Part shown: positions 11,430 through 23,968 of the stretch, piece by piece
Numbering within the stretch: position 1 is the first letter of the stretch
How the letters are laid out: each line of letters begins with the position of its first letter
Assembly: GCF_905475345.1 (NCBI RefSeq)
Contig: NC_066591.1
Span: forward strand, 481,501-545,500
DNA from: Vespula vulgaris
Lineage: Eukaryota > Arthropoda > Insecta > Hymenoptera > Vespidae
Length of the DNA stretch: 64,000 nt
Direction: 5' to 3'
Translations under genes and position numbers: made by a program
Notes under the pieces: generated by a model
What the model saw: only the letters and a program-made list of their open reading frames with translations
Database searches by the model: none
What the model was told of the DNA's origin: nothing

Positions 11430-12540
11430 ACAAGCGCGTTGCGAGCGACGCGTTGACTCGCGCTTCGCCTCGCGTACCGATCGATTAACGTCCCGTTTAT
11501 ATCCAAGCGTCTTGTGATTTATACCTTATCTTAGTACATACCATTTAAGTATAGAAAAGTATTCAAGTACCGATGCCTATTCGATAAAACGTTAACGAGA
11601 TGTAAATAGTAGCAAGGTTCTCACGGTCTCCTTAAGGATTAATTCTAAGTATAATCGACGTTTCCCCTTGGTACCGTTGCGATTATTTTTAACAACGACG
11701 TCTTGCGATTAGTTTTATTATCGACGTAGACGGGAAGGTAACGTTTATTCTTCTTAGCTTACCATTAGCGTTAATGAAAGAGGTCGTTAATTTTTTCACT
11801 TAAAGCTTTCCGCGTATCTCCAGCGTTTCTTTTCCATAGGTATGCTTACTTACTCGACGTACGCGCGTACGAGTTGCCACGTAGGATATACCTATATATT
11901 GTTTTTTTTTTTCCTTTTTCTTTCTTTCTTTCTTCTTTTTCTCCTTTAAGTATATTATCACCTTGAGTTTAATATCTTGCTGAAATAATATAAGGACACT
12001 TACCCGTTTCAACCTTAATCAGTCGATTTACCTTTCTCCTTCTCGATCGGCGAGCGAAATAGATGGAGTCAATTTCTTTATCGCTCTTATCTCTTTTACT
12101 CTTGTACATAAGACTGATACAGTTCATGCATAACAGATTACGTTCACGCGCTTACGTAGTCGCAAATGTGACTCGTCGGCTATCGGCCATTACATGCGAT
12201 ACAAGCGATAGCTAACTCTTTTTCTTTCTTTCTCTTTCTTTTTTATTCTTTTTTTTTTTCTTGTCTTTTTTCCCGTTTTCTTTCAACCGGTGTACCGCGT
12301 TTCAACGCGATTGGACGAAGCGTGGATTAAATATATACGGACGTATGGTTCGACTTTGATTTCGAATTTTAGACTTTATCCCGTTACCAACGACACGATT
12401 CATTCCATTATCCATTCTCGAAAGTAAAGGTAAGTAAAATATTCAATTTCTAACGACGACTGAGATACCTAATTAAATAACAATTTGCCTCTCGGATTTA
12501 TTTTCCAGAAAAAAAAAAAACAGTGCTAATAGATTCGAAG

Positions 12541-12546
12541 AATAAA
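12541..12546 (+). terminator. Possible distal Wnt6 polyadenylation signal AATAAA
   Basis: Canonical hexamer in an AT-rich stretch, with a second overlapping copy at about 12549 and another at 12665. It would give a 3' UTR of about 1.2 kb. Confidence 0.35.
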
Positions 12547-13280
12547 TTAATAAAACCGCACCGAATCGGAACGTAACAGAGCCCGTACGTTTTCCGTCGA
12601 CGTGTAGAACACGGGCTTTTAGGTGTAATTTAATTTTACGTACGAAGAGGAGTCGCGAAGGGGCAATAAAGAATTTCTGTCTAACATCTCCTATAAAATA
12701 GTTTTACTCGGAGCGAAGGAAGAGTCGAGGGGGAGAGCGAGCGCGAGAACGAGAAAGAGAAGCAGGGGGAAGTTGGAATTTGGCGTAGCCATAAAGTCAC
12801 GAGATATTCGAAACTCTCGTCGTATCGCAGCGTGCGTACTCTTGCAACCTTTCGAAGATAGCGGAAGCTGTAAAATGGCCAAAGGGATGATCTTTACAAT
12901 CTGTTTACTTTTTCCTCGTCTTCTTTTTGGAACGTTTGGACGATCCGATTAACGGACGTTTATTAGGCGCGAAAATTAGCGAGATTAAAAGCCGAACGCC
13001 GCGCCCGCTTTAGAAGCACCTCCGCTATTTATCTTGGTGCAGACGTTGCTCCATGGGAGGATGTATCGAAGAAACACTGCGAAGAGGGAGATGGCGCGGA
13101 TACGTACGATTATCGACGGTAAGAGTAATTTGAAAAATATCTCGCGGCGAGTAGACGGCGAGGAAAGATTCGTATCGAAGAAAAAAGTGCGTTGGCACCG
13201 GCCAATTTAATACGTGACGCGGTGCGGCACGGCGCGAAATGCACTTGCGTAAAAGTTTCTTAATAGAGAGGTCGACCTCT

Positions 13281-13311
13281 CGAAGGTACGAAGGTACGAA
13301 GGTACGAAGGT
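13281..13311. repeat. (CGAAGGTA)n octanucleotide repeat
   Basis: Nearly four tandem copies of an 8-base unit. Confidence 0.9.
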
Positions 13312-14498
13312 GGTGAGCCGCAATTAGCCCCACCACCGTGTCGAAGCGAGCGTCCGAAGCTCGATTAGTCCATGCTCGGGAGATTGGTCTGGCACTACTC
13401 GACTGGGTGGTCCAACCGGGCTAATTTTCGGCTGCCGTCGTGTGGTTCTCCTTCGGTGGAACGTTCAAGAGAAACCTCGTCGAAGGAGGAACGTTTAGGA
13501 GGAATCCTCACGGAAGAAGATGGCCACGTCGAGAGGAGTCTCGCTCTTGGTCCCAAGGTACCCGTGTCGCCATTTCTCCTTCTCCTCTGTTTTCTCCCCT
13601 GTTTTCTCCCCTTCCCCCCCCCCCCCTCTCGCTCTCGCTCTCCCGTACACAACCGAGATCCCCGAGGTTTCGGTCGTGCGCGCGCGAGACGACGCTCGAG
13701 AGATGGAGCGACGCCGGAGGTGGTCGCTCGTTGGAACCAAGCGCGCTCGCTCGGACGCCAATATTAATTAAACGATCCCATAAGCGCCTAACAAACTGGC
13801 CGTACGTTAGAGGCTTTATTGGCCTCCCCGAACAGGACGTTAAAATGTTCCAATCTTAATTAGGTAGGTGTTTACAGGAGGATAATTCCACGGGGCCGAA
13901 GCTGCCGAGTAGCAGCGTTTCGGTCGCAACGCGACTCCGACGTCCTCGCGACTGTCCGAATCTCTTCTTTCTCCTCTCCGTCCGAATTCTGTTCGTTCGA
14001 CTCGCGCGGGAGCCGATAACTCGATAGGAGGATCGATTTTTTCGATCGATAGGCAAAAGAAGCCGCGCTAATTGGGAGAAAAATTGAGTCGCCTTTCTTT
14101 GGCAGTCGCAGGTAGCGGCTACGCCACTGGCGAAGCTAGCTGGAGAAGGTCGTTGAAATCTTTACGGTTCTTCCAACTTCTTGGAATTTCGTCGCCACCG
14201 ATATACTCGACTTGCGTAATTACCCCGCTCTCCTTCGGCGTCCTCCTCTCGTTCCTCCTCTCGCTCGGTTGACCGACGAAGGAAGAAGAGGAGGAACGAA
14301 ATTACGGACGTGTCGGTGCTCTCGTCGGTTCGGAGCGAAGTAATTTTCGTTTACTATGCGAGCCGATAAGGGTTCCACCGTGAACGCACGCAAATTAACC
14401 CTTTAAGCTCCCGACTTATGACAGTAGCGGAGAATTTACACGCGAGCAAGTCAACTCGGAGAATGCGAGCTGCACCTTTCCGCGTCGGCTGCGTACGA

Positions 14499-14502
<4 letters not shown>

Positions 14503-14538
<36 letters not shown>
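14503..14538. repeat. (GA)n microsatellite
   Basis: About 18 GA units. A CT tract of about 21 bp follows at 14692-14712. Confidence 0.95.
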
Positions 14539-14544
<6 letters not shown>

Positions 14545-16339
14545 TTCGAAGTCGAGAGGGAGACGAATCCGAAGGAGGGTTCGACGCGCTCGGCGCAGGA
14601 CGATAAATATCTTTGCGCGTTCGCGTTGCACCGCGCACGACATTGTGGGCAATGCTCGTAAACCGGCATGTCGCTGCACCTTCCTCCCCCTCTCTCTCTC
14701 TCTCTCTCTCTCCGCTTCCAAAGACCCCTGCCGAATTATAGGCGAGCCCGACCATGGCACCGTGGCACCGACAACTTCATCCGCGGGGCGTCTCTGATTT
14801 ATCCTTATTAATAAAACTTTAAAGTCCTGTTAACATGTGCCAACGCGAGTCGGGGACGAGCTCGAGGACGAGCACGGGGACGAACCCTGGAACGAGCGGT
14901 GTCCGATTTCGAAGGGCGGGCGCGTGCGAGGAGGGAGATGGATAGAGAGAGGGATAGAGATAGAGAGATAGATAGGGAAGGAGAGAGAGACGGCAAGAGA
15001 AAGAAAATAAGACCATCTCCAGCTCGACACCCATGCGCATCAAGAGGCTATAGCGATTTTGGGAGGCACGAGGGAGTCGCTCGCAGCGGGGCGCTCGCGA
15101 TACCCTTGCGGACTCGAGACATATCGGACATTATTAAAAGTACATAAACACCACGAGGTAAAAGCCGAGTTATGGCCCCGAGGGCTTGCTTGTGAATTAA
15201 AGAGGTTACCGACGACCGACGAGGAGAGCCGAAGATAAAGAGAGTCGTCGAAGATGTTACTATGTTTCGCGCGATGTCTCTTTTCTTCTTCCTCGTAATT
15301 TCCTGAGAGAAAGTAGACGTTTTCTTGACCGATCGGGGAACTCGATTCCATATCGAGTCCTCGAGTCCAAGCCCACACGAGCTCGCGCTGCCGCAAAAAG
15401 CGACGGTATTAATCTCGTTGTTCTCCTGCTCTTGTTCGAGTCGCCGAGTCGAGGGAACCTCCTCGAGGACGGCCAGGGAGGTCGCCGCGTATGAAAATCC
15501 AGCGAGAGGAAGACCAGACCGCAGAGTTGTCTCGCACTTGTCCCCTTGTCTTCTCGTTCGTGTCGCGCGTCCACCCACGATCTCGGGAATATGGATGCGA
15601 GCATTTAGCCGGCAGGACACGCTCCTCTCCCGGCCGAGTAGGTACGTCGCTTTTACATGCGTGTCCACGATAACGCGACACGCCAACGACACGCTTACCT
15701 CCTAAGTACTAGGGGCTACGGGACGACGATTCGAGCACCACCCACGTCGTAGATCGCTCTCGCGTATGTATGTACATGCGTGCATCCGCGAGGAATAATA
15801 ATCGTCATTCTTTTATTCGAGCGCGCTCGCGTTCGCTCGCGAGTCGCGTGTCTTTGTCGTGCTGCGCTCTGCCAGTTCAGGTGGCAGGGATGAGTCGCGT
15901 GTCGCGATCGGCCGTTAACGCGTCATTAACGATTTATTGCTACTTCGTGAGGATAGTTAAACGAGTTTTTTCCGTTTTCTTTCTTTTTTCTTCTCTTTTC
16001 CTTTTTTTTCTTTTTTTCAAAGCGCTTAATAGTTCATTCATCGACGATACGTCGTATGTATTATGGAGTTTATGCGTAATAAAGCATCGCTACGGTATCC
16101 CTGCGAAAACTGAAAGCAGGAGCGTCGAACTTTTCCGAAAGAAAAAAGGTGAAAAGGTAATGGCTGTGGTGTTGGCCCGAACGATGGAAGAGCATTAAAT
16201 TATCGTTATTGATTCGTAATTATCGGGAAATAACTCAATAAAGGGCCTGTGGATTACGGTGCGGCCCATCAATAAAATATCAATTTCGATAATAGCCGTC
16301 TCGCTTGGTCGGGCACTGCTGCACGAACGAGAGGAAGAA

Positions 16340-16342
16340 AGG

Positions 16343-16381
<39 letters not shown>
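16340..16381. repeat. (GA)n microsatellite
   Basis: GA tract of about 40 bp. Confidence 0.95.
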
Positions 16382-16385
<4 letters not shown>

Positions 16386-17447
16386 GATAAAGAGAAGGGA
16401 ACGGAAAGGGCCAGAGCCAAAGGGCGATTTTGACGCCTCTCTTTCGCGGCGGCCTTGCCGCGTAATTACGAATCTCGCGGAACGCGGCGGTGGGTCCGAA
16501 CAGAGCCTAAAGCTTTCTTTCCCTTTCCTTTCCTCCGTTCCCTTCAGCTCTCCTCGAACCTTTTCTACGTTCGCCCTGTGGATTTTACGTAAGTCTCGTG
16601 GTAGCGATATCGGTGACTGGCCGAATCTGACTGGTCGATGAGAGGGATAAAAAATTGCTTGTACTCCTTCCTTCCTTCCTTCCTTCCTTTCTTCCTGGGT
16701 CTTCTACTCGAACGCTCTCCGAGATCGTCCTCTTTTGTTAGGCAAACGTCGGCGACCACCGACAATGCTCCCGCGATCGAGCGATTCGAATCGAGTCGTA
16801 CTTCTCTCGTCGATTAGCTTTCGATCGAAGACGATTTCGTTGCTAACGAAGCGGAATGAAAGAGCTTACAGTCCGAACGGAAATCCCTCCTCGAGAGATC
16901 GACTCGATTGCGTCACGTTAATTAATCGATTTCATTTTCTCCTTGCCATCGTCGTCCGCCTTTAACGCTCTTTAACGCGATGTAACAACGTTGCGAAACG
17001 TTTTCTTTTTCTCTTTTTCTTTTCTTTTCTTTTCTCTTCTTTTTTCTTTTTCTTTCTTTCTTTCTTTCTTTCTTTTTTGCAGGCCATCACGATCGGGAAA
17101 GAAAAAGTTTAACAAATTCCGTATGAATCGTGCGGTGGTGCGTTCACCGTGAAAGCGACCATTAAATTTTTCATTCCTCGTTCCTTTCCGCTCGAATGGT
17201 AGCGGAGTATCTTGGAAAGAACGCAGCCAGAATTCCCAGGCACCAAGGGCGTCAGTCTGTGTACATTAATTACGGGCGTAATCTCTGGGTCCGAAGCATA
17301 AAGAGAGAAAGCGAAGGAAGCAACGGCAACGGCAACGGCGATATGGGTGTTCTTACCCGGCCGATGGCTTCCTGGTGAGAGTTGCTACTCATGCCGCGTA
17401 ATGCAGCCGAGCCACGTAATTTTTCCTTGCCCTTGTCGTCGCCCTCC

Positions 17448-17498
17448 TTCTTCTCCTTCTTCTTCTTCTTCTTCTTCTTCTTCTTCTTCTTCTTCCTT
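17448..17498. repeat. (CTT)n trinucleotide repeat
   Basis: CTT/TTC repeat of about 50 bp, which reads as polyserine or polylysine in translation. Confidence 0.93.
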
Positions 17499-19196
17499 TT
17501 CTTCGAGTCGCTCCTTTTCATCCTTCTCCTTTCATCCTGCAAAGGCGCAAATTCGTAAGTTTCTCTCTTATCTAAAGAATGGCGTTAGCGTCAAAGTCGA
17601 GACGCTTTGTTCTCCGGAGGATCGAATTCTCCCCGTGAATCAAATAGTGAGAACAAAGAGATTGCGGATACCCCCTAAAGCCGCTGATCCAAGGAGAGTA
17701 GGTATATGCTAATTTACCAGGAATCGCTCTTCTTCTTTCTCGTACAACGTCGGACAGAAGAATGAGTCGAGTTCTCGAATAACCAGGTGGTCTCGTCTTT
17801 GCGCGCTGGTACGAGTACCTCCTTCCTCTTCCCCTTCGTCTTCTTCGCGAGCTCCTTCGCGAGCGTTTCTTCGCGACGTCGACGTCTTCCGAAACCCTTT
17901 GGAAATGGAACTTTTTAAGACGAGCGTCTAGTCGGCCCGAAGGAAAAAAGCTAGGTCGTCCGGCGAAATCGAGTAAAAAATCGGACTGGCGATGATTCAC
18001 GAAGAGAGACCACCATAGACGATCGTGAACGCGCCGAGAAAGAGTCTTTGTTTTGACGCCTCGATGAATTCTGCTCGAGTGAACGCGAGATATTTCCAAT
18101 ATCGTAAAACCATTAATTATCGTAGTCTCTTGGTGTCGGCCGACCGGCCCACGAATCCTCCTTTGCTGGCTACTTAGGTGGCCGCCGGCGCCCGAATGAT
18201 GTATTTTAGGCTTTTTGTTCGACATTAATAATAACGTCGCTCCTCTTCGGCGTTTGTGAAATAAGAGGATGTTGCTTCCTCTCCAGGTATACGTCTTTGA
18301 TTCTCTATCGCTTTCTCTCTCCCCCCTCTCTCTCACTCTACCTACCATACTGTTGATCGTGTCTCGCTCTATTTGTTTATATCCCACTTTCACTCGACGT
18401 AGAGAAAATTGTCTCATTCTTGCGTCCACTTCTCGTAACTCGAGTCAAAGGTTTACGGTTTGGTTTCTTTCTTTTTCCTTTTTTTCGGAAAAGCCGTGGT
18501 AGCTCGTAGACGCGTTCGCCGTGCAGCGCGACGATCGAATTGGATGCGGCCAGGAACAAGAGCGAATAAGGATAGGATAAGAAGGCGAAAAAGGAAGGAA
18601 GGGCCGAGCGTGTGTGTTTTTCGAATGAAAGGGAATCGGATCGTTGATTTTCCTGGCGGTACCTCAGTGATTCGTCACGGTGCTCGTGACGTTGCTCGCG
18701 ACGTACCCATAATACGTCTTCCTATGCGACCACCCCTGTTACTCTCGCTCTCCTAAAATTAAGTCATTCATCCTGCGCGAGCACGGAAAAAAGTAATGAG
18801 CTTCTCGTAAGGGGGAACCGCACGAAGGACTCTCGGTACCTTTGACGGTGGTGAGCCCATTTGGTCGCTTTCTTCCCGTGGGATTGACGCGCGAGATCTC
18901 TCGAGGTGGTCTCTTATCGAGTTCTTTTCGAAGATTCGTCGGATAAGGTTAAGGTTTTCGACTTTGGACGTGCAGCCTCCGAGAAAAGGAATCTCGTGTC
19001 GTCGACGCGTGGAAACACGGTTCCAAGGAGTCCGCGATTTCGTACCCCTTCGTTCCCACAGTCCCACAGAGGACGCGGATTCCGCGAGAGATTCTCTTTG
19101 CTCGCACGCCCGTGCGGAATATGGGGGGAGGAGCTGGACCGACCTGAACCGAGCTGGACCGGGCCGACCGTCGAGGAGGGTGAGGGGCAGAGAGAG

Positions 19197-19230
<34 letters not shown>

Positions 19231-19359
19231 CAAAGAGGGAGAAGAGGAGGGAGAGAGGAACGTGGGCCCTTATAACATGCCAAAACACCGATAATTCGAC
19301 GGTGTGGTCCCAAACGTCAGCCGATATTCTTTCCCACGGAGAAGCTGCGATGAAGAGGG

Positions 19360-19391
<32 letters not shown>

Positions 19392-21238
19392 AGAAGGTCC
19401 GCGCGAGGACAACCCGTAGAACCCGCCAAAAGAGATTCCTGCCATTCCGCCAGTGTATGTTCGACGACGGCCCACCTTCTCTCCTCAATCGCAAAAACGA
19501 TAAATTAGTTGATTTACGCGCGCTCCTTTTTTTATCGGGGATAATTCTCATCCGAAGGACGGCCGAGTGCGCGCGTTCAAAAGACCTACAGAAAGAGAAA
19601 GAGAGAGAGAGAGAGGGGGAGAAAAAGATGCTCTTGATCGTAGCCATCTTCCGCCTCGGTCACTTGGACGACCGCCTCTTTTGCGTCCTTCCTCGTCATC
19701 GTCTTTGCTTCTGCTCCTTCTTCTTATCCTTTTCCCTCTTGTACCTCTTCCTCGTGGCTGAACGTCATCTCAGCTTACCTTTTTCTTCAAACTTTTTGTC
19801 TCCTCGATCGCTCGAGAATCGGTCGCAAATTAAAAATTCTCTTTTTTAAATTAGCAACGAACGTAATTGAGGGATCTTCCAAAAAGTTCGTTTCTCGAAA
19901 GATGCCTGCGGTTTGTGCCGTTTCGCGCGTACCGGCGATAGCGATCCGGTAAAGGCGACGAAAACATTTAGAGGTTATGAGAGGCCTCGGCACGATAAAA
20001 TCAGGGCGGGCCAAAGAAAAGAGCGGACTGGTGCGGAAAGGAGGCACGGAAGAAGGCGCAGAACGACGCGCCGGATCGCACGCGGCGGGCATCCTTGATG
20101 GGACGGGAGACGCATTCGAGTTGATCTCTCGTCGTGGGACGGCTCGATCGTCAACCCCCAGTCACGAATTTTGTATTCGTCCGGCATAATGGCACGAAGT
20201 GGTCCGTCCGTGTCAGCGACAACTTCTCCAACAGTTTCTTATTCTTTTTTCTTTATTTGTTCCTTTCTTTTATTTTTTTCAAAAAACAAAAAAAAAAGAA
20301 AAGAGAAAGAAATACGCGTCTCCTTCCTTCTACGATCGCCCGACTCGTCGAGCTCGATCGATTCGAAAGTAATCTCTACGGTATCGTCGTTCTACGACCA
20401 TGAATGAAAATGTTGACGACGTTTCTTGTCGCGATATTTCGCGAGAAGGTAGGAGACAAGTGCAAAGGTTGAGACCCGATGTCGGGATCGCTCGAGGATG
20501 CGTGACGGTATGCGTAATAATAGTAAAACCGAATGAAAGACGTAGGGCGGTGTCGGCGTTGGTCTTTTCGGCGAGGGCGAGAGGACGCCGCTGGACGATG
20601 GCGGTGGCGGTGGCGGCGGCGATAGTAGCAGCGATGGTAGCAGCGATGGTAGCGAAGGGCTGCGCGTGTTCCGAGATCAAAGCCGCCGCCGTGAGAAGTG
20701 GCCCGACTGCCCGAGATTTTTGTCTTCTCCTGGATGCTCGATCTCCGGACGAGGCCGTCTTTACCTCGGACTAGAACAGTCTCTCCTCGCTCGTGGCAAG
20801 AATTTGTTTCGGTATCGCGCCTTCGTGCCGACTCCTGCTAACAATTTCTGCGTTGGATAAGAATTAGCCCGACTTCCTCGAGTCTCGGAATGCACTTAGA
20901 GTTGGAAATACCAAACGACGGCAGGACCAACGACGGCAGTGTTCACGATCGAATCGGAGGTAGGTACGACAACGGAGAAAGAATATCGCGCAGGCAGTCT
21001 TCGAAGGTGAAACGATATTGAAATGGAGAAAAAGGATTACCGAGGAAAAGGAAAAGTTCGTTGGTAGGAGTGTCGGAAGCATTAGCGTGGATTCCTGTTT
21101 GTACGCGGTCGGAATTCTTTTATCCCGAGCAAGGATTCCTGCGGGATTCCTCGGTCGTTATCATCGCGTGCAGCACGGGGCGAGGTGGGGAGGATCGCAG
21201 CGCGGCGAACGCTCGTGAGAGAGTAGCTGCGAGCGAAC

Positions 21239-21275
<37 letters not shown>

Positions 21276-21979
21276 AAGAACGCGACGAGGAAAGAACGAG
21301 GAGAGAAAGAGGAGACTCGAACCAGTCTCCACGGGTTAGGGGCCTCCCACGATATTCCTCGGAGGAATTATGAAGTCGTCCAGCTGGAGAACCAGTTGGC
21401 CATATTTCGCGTCGTTACATCGATGTGCGCGCATCGTGTAATGGGAAAATATTGAATGGTTCTACGACATTGCCCCGAGGGAGGGCCAAAGATCGAGAGA
21501 GGTTCGTAGATCTCGTCACGAAGATCCGCGATCTCGAAACATTCTCCGACTTCGAAAGCGCATATTTCGCTTGATCGAGTCCTTCTAGGAGAAGAATTTA
21601 TCCGCTAGAAGGGAATCGAAATAAGTTAGAGGATCGTATAAGTGGAGAGAACGTACGTTTCATTTACATCGTTTATTCGTCGATATCTTTATTCGTATAA
21701 ATTAGGATTAATAATAATTAATACATCTATTATGCACATTATTGAAATCACCATTTTCTCGATTGAAGGGAAAGAAGAAAGAAAAGAAGGAATAAGCCGA
21801 AGTATACAAGACACTGGTAATGATTTTTTCTTATGTTTAGGATCGAGAGAAGAGGATCCGCAAGAAATAACTTATCGACCGGTTTGGATTACGAGCCTAA
21901 GGATTATTTACAATGGTAGCTTCACGCATCTTTTATAATACTTTGTTAAAAACCTAAAGGATCGTACTCCGTCTATGTA

Positions 21980-22038
21980 CAGACACGCGCACATACGCGC
22001 GCGCATACATACGCACACACATACACGCACACGCACAG
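21980..22038. repeat. CA/CG-rich alternating purine-pyrimidine tract
   Basis: About 60 bp of CACGCACATACGCGCG-type sequence, alternating purine and pyrimidine almost throughout, as in Z-DNA-prone DNA. It lies 3' of wingless. Confidence 0.85.
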
Positions 22039-22308
22039 GTTAGACGCGTTCGGCTTTCGAGCGCGCGTCGATGAAAGGTAAGAAGAAGAAGGGAAATAGA
22101 GAGGTCGTTGAAAATAAATAAACGTCGGATCGATCGTTATTGTTTTCCTCGTAAAAGCTCGCGCAGACGTTCGGAATAACTTCGTCGTCCTTATCGTCTA
22201 ATCTTCTAATCCTGTATTTACAAACGAAACGCAACCGCGATCGTCGACATTTAACGTCTTCGATAAGATGGATCGCTCGAGAACGATCCCGGGCATTTGG
22301 AGTCAGTC

Positions 22309-22314
22309 TTTAAT
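22309..22314 (-). terminator. Possible wingless polyadenylation signal ATTAAA
   Basis: ATTAAA on the - strand, about 285 bases after the wingless stop codon. Canonical AATAAA copies on the - strand lie further on at 21688-21693 and 21672-21677, implying alternative 3' ends. Confidence 0.35.
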
Positions 22315-22598
22315 AGATCGCAATAAATATATAGTTAAGAGTTTAGATCGTGTCGCGTAATACTGAGGAGGAGGCGGAGGAGAGCGAGGAGGAGGAGCCT
22401 CGGCATCCGAGCTTCTCGAGAGGCTCGGAATGTCCTTCGCCAGGAAGGAATCGGTCCTTTAGAGGGAAAGAGAGCAGGCTAGTAGAAATACTCTCTTTTT
22501 CGGGAGAACGTCGGCATTCGCCCGGAAGGCGATAGTTTCGCGATACGGAGAACTCTTTCTCTCTCTCTCCCTCCCTCTCTCTCTCTCTCTTTCTCTCT

Positions 22599-23156
22599 CT
22601 ACAAACACGTGTGTATCGTCTTCTTCCTCCAGCAGTGTTGACACTTGACTTCGCAACACCAGTGGAAGATACACGCGCACCTCTCCATCACCGTCACTTC
22701 CTGAGTCTTGTAACCTCTTCCGCAACACATGAGATCGCAACCGTCGACACCGATGCTCGTGTCGTTGCATTGTCTGCCGTGCGTACCGAGAATTCCCAGT
22801 TTCGGATTCTTCTCGCAAAACGGTGGGGAAGGATCCAAGTAGACGAGGTCCTCGGGCTCCGGCGGCTTGTGTTCCGGATTGTACGGTTTAAGCTGAAAAT
22901 TGTAACGATGACGACGTCCCAGACCGTCTCGATGTCCGTGAACCGAGTTGCTCGCAGAGTTGCTCACGATGGCGTTGCTGTTGCCTCGTACTCGATCCGA
23001 ATTGCTGACCATCACTCTGGAGGCTCCGTCGAAGCGATCCTTCAAATTGTCGCCGACCACGCGAAAGTTGGGAAGTCTCATCCAACAGGTCTTTACCGCG
23101 CAGGAACCAGACATGCCGTGGCATTTGCACTCTTGTCGCATCTCCGAGAATACGTG
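22599..23156 (-). CDS. wg: wg coding exon 4 (last)
   Basis: The acceptor is TTGCAG on the - strand just before CAC GTA TTC. It encodes HVFSEMRQECKCHGMSGSC to TIHTCL and the stop, 185 residues. It includes the acyl-serine motif, the short NS-rich insert and the C-terminal cysteine-rich domain. Confidence 0.96.
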   Translation of the reverse strand, partial: HVFSEMRQECKCHGMSGSCAVKTCWMRLPNFRVVGDNLKDRFDGASRVMVSNSDRVRGNSNAIVSNSASNSVHGHRDGLGRRHRYNFQLKPYNPEHKPPEPEDLVYLDPSPPFCEKNPKLGILGTHGRQCNDTSIGVDGCDLMCCGRGYKTQEVTVMERCACIFHWCCEVKCQHCWRKKTIHTCL

Positions 23157-23925
23157 CTGCAACAGAACGAATCGTCGAGCCATCTCTCTCTCTTTCTCTC
23201 TCTAACTATCTCTATCTCTCTCGCGAGGCTACTATCGCGCTGCGTTCCTCCCAAGCGCGGTATTCCAAGGCGGCCGACGAAAAGGATATCGCGATATTCT
23301 AATAAAACAAGCGAGAAAGTGGGTGCGACCGAGAGGCGAGTGTCGGCACCGAAAGACTCGGAAACCCAAATGGATATTATAAGAGTTTCGATAAGGCACG
23401 CGCGGTAAATTTCGCACTGTTACGATCGGAATAAAGTCGTGGAGAATGTAGGTAAATTCCACTTTCGCTAATTCACAGAAGCTTTCATTGACATAAAGTT
23501 AATTCTTTATAGATTATCTCGTAGGAATTAGAAAGTCCAAGAGTATGGGTTTGATTATCCGTAGAAATGAGAGAGACTTACCGCTCGACCGGCCTCGTTG
23601 TTGTGGAGGTTCATTTTCTCCCGAAGATTTCTGCCGCGTTCTCCGGTATCGACGAACTCGCGGGAAAACTTGATGCCGTATCCGATGTTGTCCGAACAGC
23701 CACCCCATTCCCAGTCTCGAACGGCGGAGGGTGCGCGCGATTGGTGGGTATAGTCGCAGGAACACGACTGGATGCTGCCCTCGCTGCACGCTCTCGCGAT
23801 GCTGTGAGTCACAGCTGCGCTCATGATGGCGTAGATGAAGGCGGTCTCTCGGCATCCTGCGAATCGAGCAAAATCAAGCGTGCTCCTTGAGTGATATTCG
23901 CTTTTCCGACATTTTTCCGCGTCGT

Positions 23926-23968
<43 letters not shown>

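Larger units (their letters stand above)
11336..22598. other. Intergenic region between convergent Wnt6 and wingless
   Basis: Holds the 3' UTRs of both genes and no recognisable coding exon. Candidate Wnt6 polyadenylation signals are ATTAAA at 11424 and AATAAA at 12541 and 12665. Candidate wingless signals on the - strand are near 22310 and 21690. The rest is CpG-rich unique sequence with many GA/CT tracts (14503-14538, 16340-16381, 19200-19230, 19358-19387, 21242-21272) and CTT runs. Reading frames of up to 285 codons here show no family resemblance and are mostly repeat-driven. Confidence 0.7.

Noticed and set aside
17572..18429. A 285-codon open frame on the - strand between Wnt6 and wg
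   Set aside because: CpG-rich DNA here has few stops; the translation is Arg/Ser-rich without domain-like pattern, and no family is recognised.
20400..20774. A 124-codon + strand frame with an Ala/Val-rich stretch resembling a signal peptide
   Set aside because: The Ala/Val run comes from a GCAGCGATGGTA-type minisatellite, no family is recognised and no splice context supports a gene.
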